Source: Punica granatum (lineage: Eukaryota > Streptophyta > Magnoliopsida > Myrtales > Lythraceae). From it: a DNA stretch of 64,000 nt. The position numbers were made by a program, and so were the translations under genes. The stretch is taken from the NCBI RefSeq assembly GCF_007655135.1, contig NC_045127.1, positions 54,663,051 through 54,727,050 of the forward strand, written 5' to 3'. The notes below the pieces were generated by a model. The model was not told where the DNA came from, made no database searches, and worked only from the letters and a program-made list of their open reading frames with translations. The first letter of the stretch is position 1. Each line of letters starts with the position of its first letter. Of the stretch, positions 22,812 through 34,729 are shown one piece after another.

Positions 22812-23801
22812 CTGCAGCCAAAGCCAGAACAAAGTGGACATGTCAAACGTATGAAATAGTTTCTAACAATTCACATAACGTGTACAGAATTAAGTCAGAA
22901 ATATAATTTGATTTAGATTTCATGAGGATGAGAGATTTATAAGAGCTCAAACACCTAAAAAGGAATACCAAACAGATGAGACAAACTTCATTGTGTTAGA
23001 CCCAACATATAATGTGCAATTCATCAAGTTACATGAACTTCTACGGGACCTATGAATGCAGTGGGAAAAATGAAACACGCTTTCGGATGAGGAAAAGATT
23101 GTGTATTGTAACATGTAGTTGTATTTCATCGGATAGTCCTTAAAGCCCATACATTTGATGATATAAGAGGATAATTTAGTAACCATCTATCTCAGCCATC
23201 TGGCAAATATCATGGGGAGAACCCAATCATAAAAACCGCAAAATATTGCCACTATATACCCTGAAGGTCACGTACCAGGAAATGGATCATGCATTGCCAC
23301 ATGAACGTTACACTGGCTGTGCATAATTAATGCTAGATCAGCTTCAAAATCAAAGGTAAAAGCATCCCTTTGTAGTTTAATGGTAATTTTCTCAGAGTAG
23401 TTATCAGCAACAAAAAAATTTTAACCACGAAAATTTCTCAGGAGTCCCCTGGACCAACTCTAGGAGAAGTCCCTGCTGCTCTCAAAGCCCAACCCCAGAT
23501 AAGATAATCCGCATCTCAACATACCCACATTCTTTGAGATCTTATATAAGAGCTAAACTACATAAACACGAGCTGTCTAGTGAAATGAATGACCTTATGT
23601 CTAATTCAAGTCAACCTCAGAAAGTTAACAGCTCAGCAATCTAAGGTAAATGTCCAGCTGAAAGTATCATGATTATCGGATCACTGACTCGAGAAAGCTT
23701 CGGTTATCGATACACCCTTTGACGGCAGAATAAATCCTACAAAACGATGCAAGTAAAAACGATGACAGAAAGCAATTGAGCAGAGCCATTGCATGATTTA
23801 C
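22812..23801 (-). other. inferred 5'-UTR intron of the HPAT gene
   Basis: The donor GAG|GTAAAT (G at 23801) and acceptor GGCTGCAG (ends 22812) bracket about 990 bp of AT-rich DNA without coding signal, between a TATA box at 24341-24348 and the ATG at 22742. Leader exons would be about 24310-23802 and 22811-22743. Inferred from splice motifs only; a cDNA would settle it. Confidence 0.45.
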
Positions 23802-24340
23802 CTCGGAGAGGTTTGATTTGCCACCAGCATTCGAGCTCCGCAGAGCAATCCGGACAAGGGAGCAAGCAATCGGCAAAAGGGTCGAGCCCAGGAATGCACC
23901 AATTGATCAAAGTCAAAGCCGAGTGAGAATTCTGCCAGGGATATCACAGATGACAGTCGCAAGATCGAGGCTAGATAAAGAGATTCAAATGGAGAACTGG
24001 GTCAACCCATGCAGGAACCAAGTTGGCACTAAAGAAATGGGTGAAATCCAGCAAACCAAGAAGAAATACACCACAGCTCAATCGCAGCAGAACACAAGTG
24101 ACAGATAGACAGACACACCTGAGCTCTGAGGGATCGATAATGGGAAGACGAAAGCCCAGATTACAGACAATGACATGCGAAATCGAAAGAGAGAAACGGG
24201 GGGAGGAGGAGATTGCTGTCTTGACTCTCTGGTTCTTTGGATCCGAAACTTCGTCGGGGAGGCAAACTGCAAAAGCAGCTCTTTTTGTTCGTTCACTCTC
24301 TGCGTGTCCGTCTTCCCCGAGTCACCGCGATCGACGGGGC

Positions 24341-24348
24341 CTTATATA
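24341..24348 (-). promoter_or_regulatory. TATA box, probable HPAT promoter
   Basis: TATATAAG on the minus strand, followed by a GC-rich stretch (CCCCGTCGATCGCGG) and then GA/CT-rich leader-like sequence towards 23802. It fits the 5'-UTR intron model. Confidence 0.5.
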
Positions 24349-24719
24349 TTCCAGCAATTTCATTTATTTATTTTTCCCAAAAGAGGAAATAATAAAATAT
24401 AACAAAGATCGTAAAAGGAAAAGAATAATTACTCTTTTTTTTCATTCTATTTCACCATTTTTTTTGGGTGAAATGGGCAGTAGCCCAAATGAATTAAAGA
24501 AAATAATTAGACAGTACAATAGTGAGGTAAGATGGCTCTTATAATATCATCAAATAATAAAAATCGAGCCTAGATGGGTAGAGATTTAATCTATGGAGCC
24601 CAATAGGAAACGATAATACATAGTTTGCCAATCAATCCGCATATCTGTTCCATTCCCTGAAGACATGCTCCACGATCACTGTCTAATTTCGTTGGATCAT
24701 ACGACGAATATCCTTTCCA

Positions 24720-24845
24720 ACAGAGGCGGAGCCAATGAAGGAGCAAGGGGGCAATTGCCTCCCCTGAACTTTGAAATTTTTAAATTTTACCAAAAAAGTA
24801 TAAGTTTGCCCCTAGATAAAAATCTTGACTCCATCCCTACTTCTC
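24720..24845. repeat. fragment of a common plant dispersed repeat
   Basis: The run AGAGGCGGAGCCAATGAAGG, then GGGGGCAATTGCCTCCCC, CTGAACTTTGAAATTT and GCCCCTAGATAAAAATC resembles a repeat seen in many plant genomes. Its AGGCGGAGCC start and CCCC/GGGG symmetry suggest a DNA-transposon remnant. Family assignment is by recollection only. Confidence 0.4.
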
Positions 24846-25050
24846 AAGAGCCTCATGCCATCCCATCACGATTCGATCGAAGCATACAGTATACAGTTTC
24901 CAAATCCACTTCAAGGATAAGTTTGCGAGTTCCAATATCCCAGGCCATTTCCAATCCCGACTTAACTGCCATAACTCGGCAACAACTACATTACCCAATG
25001 TTATGGATGAAACCGCCCCGCCATCTTTAGTCTTCGTCCCTTAATAAGTA

Positions 25051-25638
25051 GGGGTGTGCATGGATATTGGGTATATCAATAATCAGCTAGAATCTACCCA
25101 CTAGGGTAGGGTTCGGGTAACTTCAATTGAAAATATGGTACAGTCTGAGTAGTAATTCAAGGAACATCTATTTTGATTTATGTTCCTACATATAGGGTAC
25201 TCACGGAACCGATCCCTAGGACCTTTATATTTTTTTCGGAAAAAATTATTTTATATTCACATAATCCTTTATGTGCGATGTCAGTAACTCCAGAATCCGA
25301 TGAGTGCTTACTTATTTTGTCTACTGAGAAGAGCTACATAATCCTTTTTTTTATTTGCTTTGTCTACTACATAATTCTAAGGAGAACTACATAATTATTT
25401 ACTTCTATGGATGGATGGATGGATTTATTTCATTTATTGTGTTTGAATAGAAAAAATGAAAGAAAAATTTACAAATTCCAACAAATTACTCGAAACCAAT
25501 AGTATAATTCAAATTATGCGTAGGTTATGCTTTCAAGTCCCAATAGAGTAGGATTCGGTTCCAAAATATTGAAACATATCCCTTATATGGTAGGACCTGG
25601 TACCTGAAAAAAGAGTTATCCGGAGTCGCACACCTCCG
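25051..25638. mobile_element. non-autonomous TIR element
   Basis: The left end is GGGGTGTGCATGGATATTGGGTA and the right end GAGTTATCCGGAGTCGCACACCTCC, giving inverted GGKGTGYG/CRCACMCC termini with ACCC/GGGT inner words. No transposase is encoded. The interior is AT-rich with a GGAT tetranucleotide patch. Confidence 0.45.
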
Positions 25639-27164
25639 TTAATAAGCCACCCACCCTAGCGCAATTCAGGTCGCCCTTTGCAGCTCCATCCGTATTCAGC
25701 CAATGTTTAAGCTTTACCGATGTTTTTTTTTAAACTATTATATTTCTCCAATTCCAAATACTTCGACAATTTAAGCTTTAAGTAAGATGTCACCCGAAAA
25801 AAAAAAAAGTAAGATGTCTATCTCGAAATGGTAGTGTGTTAATTCCTTCATAAACTATAGAAAGTTGGATTATTACAAGTTGCAGCGTGAATCATCATTT
25901 TATGTATTTTAAAAATCTAGAGAAGTAATTCATAATTTTGTCATAATATTTGGATAGTTTTAGACGTTAAAAATTAGTGCGAGTTACGATCAATTTCACC
26001 TCATAATAACGTTTGAAGTCTTGGTAAATGTTCTTCCAACATTTTCATCAATGCTGCTTATAATTATTTTTCTTTATCATCCATATGAAATATGGTGGAA
26101 CGTGATTAAAGTGAATTGTCCTTTAATCAATAAATAGAATAATTTTTATGGAGCAAGTGGGAGCAAAATTGTATTTAATTTCCATATTTTGCAATTATTC
26201 CATAAATGGTCAACCCATTAAAATAAACAAAGATCTTCCACTTCGATCTCCCACGACCCAATTAAACTCGGGATTTTTCGTCTTCTTGCATTGTTTTATA
26301 TGTATTGGCAACAAGACATGTTCTTACTTTCAAAGTGCGAAAAGACCTTCGATTTAAAGTCAGTGCAATATTTGGAAGGACAATGATTGACATATTTCCG
26401 ATGGACTCACTACGCTTCTAATAGTGAAAACGTCCATCTTCTCTTGTTCTTTATGCTAAAAGAGAGTTTCAAAGAGCTCTTCCAAGCATTCCACGTGTCA
26501 AAGAATAATGGAAGCAATTATTATTTTTTAAATAATAAAAGAAATGCTGTAAGAAAAATTCACCTTCTTCTCGATAAAAACAGATTAAACAGAGAAAAAA
26601 ATGTATTAAAAGCAGAAATTAATGGGTAGAAATCGGTCAATAGAGCAAACTTCGTAGAACTATATTGGAGCTGCTGGAATATATATTGGAACTATATTAT
26701 ATCGATATATAATGAAGACATGAAATTCATTTAGGTAGATGGGCTGCTGGAATTTAAATTGTAGCTGTAGGCCTCCCCCAGGGTTGGCAGGCTCTCGTTA
26801 AATAGTTGTCTTATACCCAAAAAGTCAATGCGGCCTAACCTCTCAATTACTATCTCCATCATGTAAATCTAGCGATAGAAATTATTAAGCGACACCGAAC
26901 GCCTATTCGATCAATATATGTAGAATTATAAGGGCCTTCTCAAATGCGCTTATTACCCTAATAACTTGGCCCTTTGGGCCTCCTATTATTGAAGTTTCCT
27001 CCTCTGGTGAGCCTCAATTTGTGTGGTGGGCTTCAATAGTGGGCTCTTATGAGATTCGTTAGTATCTATCCACATCATAGAGAGGTCTCTCTCGAGTCTC
27101 GTGCATGCATAGTGCACGTCACAAGCATGAAATGGAAGGATTCGATGAAAACATGTCGTAGGGT

Positions 27165-27490
27165 GCCCTTTGTTTTCCGAAATATAATCTTACTTCGCTC
27201 CACACCATTATTCTCTCAATTTAATAACATAATCATTACTTTTTTTTCATACTTAATAATAAATTATCACTCATATTTTTTCATAGCATATTATTACAAT
27301 CAAATTTTTAATAATATATTCTTATACTCCACTCAATTCTTTCCTCAATTCAACAATATAATCATTACCTTTTTATCATTTATTCTATTTAATAATAAAT
27401 TATCACTCATATTTTTTTTTACTATTATTATAACTATTTTGTCTTATATGGGTGGAGCAAGATGGAGTAGAATACTAACTCTAAAACTAA
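27165..27490. repeat. diverged family B-like repeat
   Basis: Contains two tandem versions of a module: ATTCTCTCAATTTAATAACATAATCATTAC / TTTCCTCAATTCAACAATATAATCATTACC, each followed by TTTAATAATAAATTATCACTCATATTTTT. The left edge GCCCTTTGTTTTCCGAA resembles the family B start. Confidence 0.4.
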
Positions 27491-28213
27491 ATGAATCGGG
27501 TTGGTTTAAGTGATTCGACATTTTTTTCCCTTAAGTAAGTTCTTGGATCCAAATCTTGCGAATTAAAAAAATTCACGATGGAAGAGGTTTACACTTTAGT
27601 CTAGAAGTCAGGATTTTAGGGTTTAATATACACTCATGATACATAAATACAAAAAGATTCTGGATCCCTATACGCAGTGGGCTGACACGACTCAACTGAA
27701 TTAATATGAGCCCTTTAAACTTATGAATACAAAGGGTACACACTGAAAAAAAAAATTCCACTATATTTTTATGGCACTTACTCTTTTTTTTTTTTTTGTG
27801 GCTGTAGAAATTTGCATGCATCATTGATGATGAAACCGGTAGGGCTGATGAAGAGAAAATAAACAGAACCTTATTGCATTTGCATACATATATATATATA
27901 TATATATTCTAGGATGCGACATATATATCATTCATGGGTTGAAGTTCCTGGTCTTCGGGAAGATATTTCTGACAGGCTATCTCTCTGCAAATCAAATCAA
28001 ATTAAAATTCATAATTCTCTTATTAACAATATATATGTATATTGATACATCATCGGTGGATCATCTGGCGGTGCAGCGATTTTCCGATCCGACCCCGGCC
28101 GCCTCAGCTTCTTACTTACCCTCCACGCTTAAGCTTTCGCTTTCGCCCTCCATTCTTGACTGGACTTTTGGCGTCCCATGGTGTACCTATGTATCCCCCT
28201 GTATCTGTCTATC

Positions 28214-28220
28214 TATAAAA
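28214..28220 (+). promoter_or_regulatory. TATA box of NQR copy 1
   Basis: TATAAAA 166 bp before the ATG at 28380. A start near 28245 would give a ~135-nt leader, including one 4-codon uORF (ATG at 28256, TAA at 28268-28270). Confidence 0.55.
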
Positions 28221-28379
28221 TCCCATCTCATTAATCCCCTTCCTCGTTTATTCCCATGCAAATACATTAATATACAATTAATCATTTCATCCGTATCAGC
28301 GATCGATATCGAGATTCATTCTCTCATTTCTCTCCCAGGTAGGCAGACCGCAGATAGAAAGAACTATAGCTAGCCAGAG

Positions 28380-29588
28380 ATGGAGGCCGCGACAGGCATG
28401 GCGGCACCCACAGCCCCAATAAAAGTGGCGGCAATCTGCGGGTCTCTCCTCAAGGGCTCCTATAATCGTCGACTCATTCGCTTGGGTAACCAAATACATA
28501 TACTCTTATATCCGGTCCCTTAGTCGATCAGACATATATCATTGTCTTTCGGCTAGCTATAGCTAGGTCTAGGTCCTTTACTATTGGATTAACGCATAAG
28601 TTATGGATTCTGTACTTGTTGATCAGTGGTTCCCGAGAGTTAACAAAGGAGCAGCCTCGTTACGAGATCATAGATTTTTTTTATTACAAATGAGACTCGT
28701 AAGTCTAATACAATGAAATAAAAATCATAACAATTAATGGGACCATGGATAGTCTTATCACGAAAATAGAATATGTAACTTCTTGATTGACATGGAAAAG
28801 TATGCGTCACTGCGCAACACCCCTTTCTCTCGTGGGATGATAGAGTTTATCATGGCAAACTATGAGGAGCTTTATATTAAATGCTAAATTAATTCTTTAT
28901 GTATGTTTCTTCGTTGATATGTGCATATGCAGCAATTGAGATGTCGAAGGAGACGATCAATGGGATGGAGATAGAGTTGGTGGAGGTGGCAGATCTCCCG
29001 TTGATGAACGTCGACCTTGAAGTCGACGGCGCATTAGCCCTGGAGGTCGAGGAGTTCCGTCAAAAGATCCTCCAAGCCGACGCGGTCCTCTTTGCTTCTC
29101 CTGAGTACAACTACTCCGTCACACGTACGTATATTAAGACCGTTACATCAGTCAATAACTATTCGGTCCTTTGGATTTTTTCTTTTCTTTTTCTTTATGA
29201 ATAGTAACGTACTCTGATGTATTCCCATGCACTGGTCTCTTGTTTAATGCGTTGCTTTGTGTTATATGTATGTACATCAGCTGTCCTTAAGAACGCACTA
29301 GACTGGGCATCGAGGCCACCAAACGTGTGGGCAGGGAAGGCTGCAGCTATTGTGAGCACGGGCGGAGGCCCAGGGGGAGGAGCGAGAGCTCAGTACCATC
29401 TCCGCCAGATCGGGGTGTTCCTGGACCTTCACTTTGTCAACAAGCCCGAGGTCATGCTATCTGTGCATAATCCCCCGGGAAAGTTTGACGACGATGGGAA
29501 CCTGGTCGACCCGAAGAGCAAGGAGAAGCTGAGGAAGCTCCTCATCTCACTGCATAACTTCGCGCTTCGGCTCAGAGGCCCTTGCTAG
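28380..29588 (+). CDS. NQR: NAD(P)H:quinone oxidoreductase (FMN reductase family), copy 1, intact
   Basis: Exons are 28380-28485, 28933-29124 and 29281-29588 (phases 1 and 1), giving 201 aa. The flavodoxin-like fold starts with the FMN-phosphate loop AAICGSLLKGSYNRRL (about residues 18-33), continues with LPLMNVDLEVD and FASPEYNYSVT before the exon 2/3 border, then KNALDWASRPPNVW, GGGPGGGARAQYHLRQIG and a C-terminal helix. Known of the family (plant NQR, bacterial NADPH-dependent FMN reductases): soluble two-electron reduction of quinones with NAD(P)H, avoiding semiquinone radicals. The N-terminus is about 8 residues longer than in the other copies, the FMN loop has LLKG where copies 2 and 3 have LRKG, and intron 1 is 447 bp against 109 bp. 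This copy is therefore the most diverged of the array. It looks functional. Confidence 0.93.
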
Positions 29589-32379
29589 CTAATTAAATAG
29601 GCATGTTGATAATGCACGTGATCATGCAAGGCATGCATTTTTTTATATACAAGTATAAGCTAAGGAGAATATTTTACTTACCTGCGTACATTGTTTGGTG
29701 TGATATGCATAATTTTTTCGCATGAGGAATTGCATTCAAATTACTAGTTGATAAGTTATTGTATTCACTTGATCATTCAATTTATGACAGTGAAAATTTT
29801 CGAATAATGGGGGTCTCAGTTTGCCGTTGGATGGATTGAAAGTGTATTATTGGAATTGTTTTCGCCCTTATAAGTTATACCCTCCATTTATGAACGTTAT
29901 GGGTAGTTTTTGCACCCTTTCCCTCCTTTGTGTGACTGCTCACTTGGGGCCCAATTTTATGGGCTTTAAGTAGATCAATTTCATGGGCTGCCCGTGCGGC
30001 AAATTATGGTCCCCTAGTCCATGGGCCCATATCAAATAGTAGGCAGTTATGCGCTTGATTATGTATTGTGTTATTATGAAAAGAAAAAGAAAACAACAAA
30101 AGAACAAATTAGGACAAACCTCAAACAGACAAATACAATTGCAAATGACGCATTTCCTTTCACAACCACGAGAAACGCAAGCTTTGAGCAGAGCACGAGC
30201 AGAGGGAGGCACTGCAGAGGCGAATGCGGAGTCGGAGGAGCAGAGCTAGAGATCGATCAGGGATTCGGGAGTCGGATGAAATGACAGTGAACTCAGTGAT
30301 GAAGTGAAATGAAGTCTGATGGGAAGGAGTCAACGATTCACCCTTTGTTTTTTACCGTTGATGTTATTTCGGGTCGGTTGCTAAACCGAGAGCCTTAACA
30401 GGGGCTCGACCCGCCCTGAATTTCGTACTGGATTTTTGGATTTTGGGTTTGGTCGAATCAGATAGGTTCTTGGATTTTCAAATTTTTTTGCTTACGCCCC
30501 TAATCTACACTTAACGAGTGTTTACGCATGGTCAATGCTTGCTGTCCTTACGTAGAATTCGTTATGGTCCCTTTTTTTCTTTTTTGGGTTGAAGTTATGG
30601 TCGATGACAAGATCAACGTTATCTTGAAAAAGCATCCACTACTGCAGCATCAATTCTGTGGACAAATTTGTTGAGAAAGGAGAAAGCGATTTTTGTTTTT
30701 GTTTTTAATTGAAACTAATGAGGTTTTTATTATTATTATTTAAAAGGAAAAATTACACATATAATAACAGTAGTAATAGTAGTTAAAGGTAGAGAAGTCG
30801 TGGGCCTCATCGAGGAGGATGCTGCCTGCCGGCGAGCCCTCAATAGCCACTAACCAAAATTTAAATACTCTGAGAAATACTATAATTAATTTTAACAATT
30901 TAATTTTTTTTTTAAATAGTAAGTAAAAGATAGAGATGCATGTTAGTCATGAGGGGATGGTTATCACCAACGATAAATAAGGACACAACGCCCACAATGA
31001 GGTCATCTGCAGCCACTGAGGGCCCTCCGGCAGCCAGCACCCTTCAGCAGCGAGCCACAACTTCATCGTCTTTGTCGAGCTATTTACTTATGTATTTATT
31101 TACATATTGATTGATTGATTTGTTATTATTATTGTTTGATCTTTTTAAATGTTGAAATGATTTTAAAGTTAGTGGAATATTTCATAGAATATCCTAATAG
31201 TGTTAGACAATATATTATAATGGGAGAAAGTGTCGTTCTTTCATAAAAATGAGGTTAAGTGTCATTTGAGATAAGTTCAAATAAGAGAAATGTAATTTAC
31301 CTTTAATTTTAAGTTTAATAATTTAATACTGTTATCTCTCAAACATTTTTAACATATTCAAAAATCAGCAATTGTTTTTCTTCAATTATATATGAGCAAT
31401 TTTATATGACTAACGACGCTTATAACCAAATATAAATGGGATCATGGGATAAAGATGACAAAGAAAGAGAGCGGCAATAGGAAGAAAAATGAGAAGAAAG
31501 CGGAAGGTGAAAAGAGCAGTGGGTAGATTTTTTTTCCCTTTAATTTTATTCTTCTAGCCTTTATTTAATATTCTTAATTAATTTCATAATATTTTTGGCT
31601 AAAATTAATTTTGGAAACACCAGAGGATATCGCACTTATGCGCGTATGATTTAAAATTAGTACATAAGAACTCATCACCCGTTAAGTTTTGAAAAAAGAT
31701 ATAATCAGTGAAAGTATGCAACAATTTATTTCATTTTCTCCTAATTTCAATGAAATCCATAACCCTACCTCAAGATAAAAAGATTAATAACATCTATAAA
31801 AATTAATGAGAAAATTAATAATATTACAAAAAATAAGAAGCTTGCACATGATGAAACGGGGGTGGTGGATAGTTACACGATGGAACATTACGATCTTATT
31901 CTCGATTTAACGGTAATAATAAAATATATTGCAGTATGAGTAAACTCGAAAACGAAAAGCGAGACAAACCTCCTCCTTCTACAATAGTAGAGAAAGTGAG
32001 ACGGAATCTTCCTTTTACTTTACATCACAAATTATAACTATTTCCATTATTCCCTTTTACTGTGTTCTCAATTTCTATATAATTTTCGGCTAAAAATGTG
32101 CTATTGTGCAACTTCTACGTCATTCTACCATTATGTCTGATCCATATATAGGGTATAAGATTGATAAATACCGATAGAAGTTACATTAGAAATATAAGAT
32201 AATGAAAAATATAAAGGACTATGACATCTTTAATTGGAGCATAATCTAATTTAATGTCTAATTTTATCGTGACTTTGATCCAATCGATGCATGAGATTAT
32301 TAGTCTCGATCGATAAAATGAGGAGGCCTCGTATTAAAAAAAAAAAAAGGTCCATGGGTTGTCGAGCGGCTTCTTTTCA

Positions 32380-32422
<43 letters not shown>

Positions 32423-32925
32423 TATAACGTGCTAATATTCTCCGAAAAATAGGTATGCACATGCCAATAGATATGTGGTGCATAATCAATCACATCATTT
32501 CAATTTTATTTCTAAATAAAGGTTGGATTTTATTGCATCCACCCCCGTGGAAATCACAAACTCCTCAAATGGCTCGCAGAAACACTCCAAGATGTTGGTA
32601 GATCCGATCAAATTCGACGGAGATCCAGCCAAGTCTACATTTGATTGTTTGATCGTTGGCCCCTCTCCTTCTTGCCAAACAATTTTTTTTTAATCTTACA
32701 AATACGGATAATGATATCTAAAAATTCAATAAACTCAACTAGTCCAAATAATGAACCGTTTCAACTAATCCAAATTAGTACAGTTTACTTCAGGCAAATA
32801 CCGGACATCCTCAAACTTTTGTCTCTTTGCACTTCTTTATCGAAGGTCTCTAATTCTCCACCACTACCTTAAATTGTCACGATATTTGCCGATTTCAGAG
32901 ACAGTGACAACGACATACACTCGGT
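29589..32925. other. long AT-rich intergenic region inside the NQR array
   Basis: No gene recognised. Small GC-rich islands near 30800-30850 and 31000-31070 (CTGCCTGCCGGCGAGCCC, CCCTCCGGCAGCCAGC) sit in AT-rich sequence and may be decayed repeat material. An (AT)n tract lies at about 32387-32420. Confidence 0.5.
32387..32420. repeat. (AT)n microsatellite
   Basis: About sixteen AT dinucleotides preceded by GTGTGTGT. Confidence 0.9.
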
Positions 32926-32936
32926 GGGGGGGGGGG

Positions 32937-32979
<43 letters not shown>
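32926..32979. repeat. G(14) run followed by (GA)n
   Basis: Fourteen G residues (32926-32939) pass directly into about seventeen GA units, immediately before the relic NQR start codon. Copies 2 and 3 also have GA-rich leaders, and copy 3 has a much longer G run, so this composition was probably part of the ancestral leader. Confidence 0.85.
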
Positions 32980-32980
<1 letters not shown>

Positions 32981-32988
32981 ATTAAGTG

Positions 32989-33240
32989 ATGGAGGCAGCA
33001 ACGGCAGCAAAGCCGATTTATCCAAGTGGCTGCGCTATGCGGTTCTCCCCGGAAATGCTCCTACAACCGCGGGCTCCTCTGCTCCTGTCGGACTGCTGCC
33101 ATCTTTGATGATGCTTGGCTATATAATGTTTCTAGGCCCGCTGAATGTAAACTGACTGTGTGTATTTGGGTAATCTTGATTCGTGATTCTTATGGTGCGC
33201 AGACATTGATACATATCTTTTCGATGGAATTCAGCTTTGC
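32989..33240 (+). pseudogene. truncated NQR relic (exon 1, intron 1, start of exon 2)
   Basis: The ATG at 32989 begins MEAAT, like copy 1. From about 33017 the DNA follows exon 1 of copies 2 and 3: AAGTGGCTGCGCTATGCGG and CTCCTACAACCGCGGGCTCC are shared nearly base for base. Small indels before AAGTGGCTGC put the conserved part out of frame, so the FMN loop is lost. The intron is recognisable (CATCTTTGATGATGCTTGGC, GGGTAATCTTGATTC, ending GTGCGCAG), then exon 2 is traceable for about 35 bp (ACATATC..TCGATGG) before similarity ends near 33240. The rest of exon 2 and exon 3 are missing; a LINE-like insertion follows. Non-functional. Confidence 0.8.
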
Positions 33241-33284
33241 TCTTTAAGCAGTTCATCGAACTAAAGAAAAGGACCCAAAACTCC

Positions 33285-33723
33285 AAAATTTGTGACCCAT
33301 CATGGCCAATACAACAAGGTTTGAGTCACACAAACACAAGGACAATACTAATAATAGATAGCAACTGTCGACAAGGACTTCCTTTTAAGACAAACTCAGG
33401 CTGGAAGCACTTGAATCTGTTAACCGGAATTTTAGTTATGCCCTTGTTCACTTGATTACAACAGGATATAGGTCTGTATTCAGTCATTCTAGAGGGGCTA
33501 GGTACCTTAGGGACCAGTGTAATGCAAGTACTGTTTACATCTCTCATCAATCTAGCAGAGTTTAAAAAAATTCACCATTTTGATACCGCCCTTAACTGAT
33601 TTAGGGATAGATTTTTGGGTATTTTCAGTTATTTCTGCTCTGTACATGGTAAATAGTACCGATTTTTTTATGTAAATTCATTTTGTTATCGATGAAGTTT
33701 CACTCTTTACCCAAAAAAAAAAA
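33285..33723. mobile_element. LINE (L1-type) fragment: inverted RT piece plus 3' end with A-tail
   Basis: On the minus strand 33550-33326 encodes a decayed reverse-transcriptase segment with the LINE motifs NSTCITLVPKVPSPS, TEYRPISCCN and ITKIPVNRF. On the plus strand 33561-33723 looks like a LINE 3' UTR: TTTTTGGGTATTTTCAG... TTGTTATCGATGAAGTTTC... ACCC followed by a run of A. The two parts are in opposite orientation, as in 5'-inverted LINE insertions made by twin priming. AAAATTTGT occurs at 33285-33293 and again just inside and after the A-tail, a possible target-site duplication. It lies directly after the truncated NQR relic. Confidence 0.6.
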
Positions 33724-34251
33724 ATTTGTACTCACAATATTCCAGGTAGCTCTTAAAAATAGAACACTGTAACCATAAGAGCCAGGTGCTTTGTCCCCAT
33801 CCATGCTCCAAAGGCTTCTTTACAACGCGTTTGGTTTGAGAGTAATATTTTAAAATGAAATTTTAATTTTGAAAATGACAAAATGGAGTGATGGTATTGT
33901 GAATTTATTATAATAAAATTATATTATAATAAAGTGATATAAATATTTATGTATGGACCCATCTGTTTGACTTTTAATGAGTTATTTTGTGTGATTGTGA
34001 ATATAATTAAGTTAAGTTATAATTTTAAAATTATACTTACAAACCAAATCAGCAGTTAATCTCTTGCTCAGTGACTCTGCCAATCTGTACGTCTTTGTGC
34101 TCCTCAGTTAATCTGAAGCTGAGTATGTCCTACAAACTAAGATATAGAAGCGCCATCGACAGAAGAATCCACAGAGCCGAGAAGCCTCTCATAGAATCCC
34201 ACAGCTTCCCTTATGATATCCCCTGGATCCTCCAGCTTTTGACCTTCCTCA
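33724..34251. other. spacer with a family A repeat
   Basis: Between the LINE tail and the duplicated NQR promoter. Contains the repeat at 33826-34055. The open frame at 34071-34265 has no recognisable domain. Confidence 0.5.
33826..34055. repeat. MITE-like repeat, family A
   Basis: Begins ACGCGTTTGGTTTGAGAG and ends TTATACTTACAAACCAAATC, with inverted GTTTGG/CCAAA ends. Inside are ATTTTAAAATGAAATTTTAATTTTG and GACTTTTAATGAGTTATTTTGTG, equivalent to parts of 3301-3527 and 12834-13060. One half of the doubled module is replaced by ATTATAATAAA repeats. Confidence 0.5.
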
Positions 34252-34729
34252 GAGTAGATGATTAGACCCTCCAATCCCTGGGTTTAGATGATTAGACCTA
34301 AGGGTCGTACTCATCGATCCTAATTCGGACACGAAGTAGATTCCGAGATAACTTTTCTAAAACAATGAGAAAGTTGTATAGACAATGGAAATATTACATG
34401 ATAACTTTATAAGTCGATATATCTGGTCAATTCCTTTTGATTTCAGTAATATCAATAAAAAAATTATTGTTAATAAAAATATTTTTTATGTATTCTTTAA
34501 TACAGTACCGCATAATATGAATAAATATTCGGTAAATATTATTTACTCACTTCGTTATTTAATACTCAATCAAAATAATTGAAAGTAAAAAATTAATTTT
34601 ACAACAGCCTGAACATCGATTTTTTTTTTTTCCCTTGACCGTCTTCTTTTTGTCTCTTTGCTGCCAGAGAGACACAGAGACGACAATAAATAGAGAGAGG
34701 GGTGGCCGGAGGGGGAGACGGAGGGAGCA
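34252..34729 (+). promoter_or_regulatory. duplicated upstream region of NQR copy 2
   Basis: This ~480-bp block aligns along its length with 38065-38609 upstream of copy 3. Shared words include CCCTCCAATCCCTGGGTTTA, CTAATTCGGACACGAAGTAG, TTTCTAAAACAATGA and CTTCTTTTTGTCTCTT. The promoter was therefore copied with the gene. No clear TATA box is seen; AATAAATAG at about 34685-34693 is a weak candidate. Confidence 0.7.

Larger units (their letters stand above)
24349..28213. other. repeat-bearing intergenic region, no gene recognised
   Basis: Holds a fragment of a dispersed repeat (24720-24845), a TIR-bounded element (25051-25638), a (GGAT)n patch near 25410-25424, a family B-like repeat (27165-27490) and an (AT)n tract (about 27889-27908). 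Open frames here are AT-driven and unrecognised. Confidence 0.5.
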
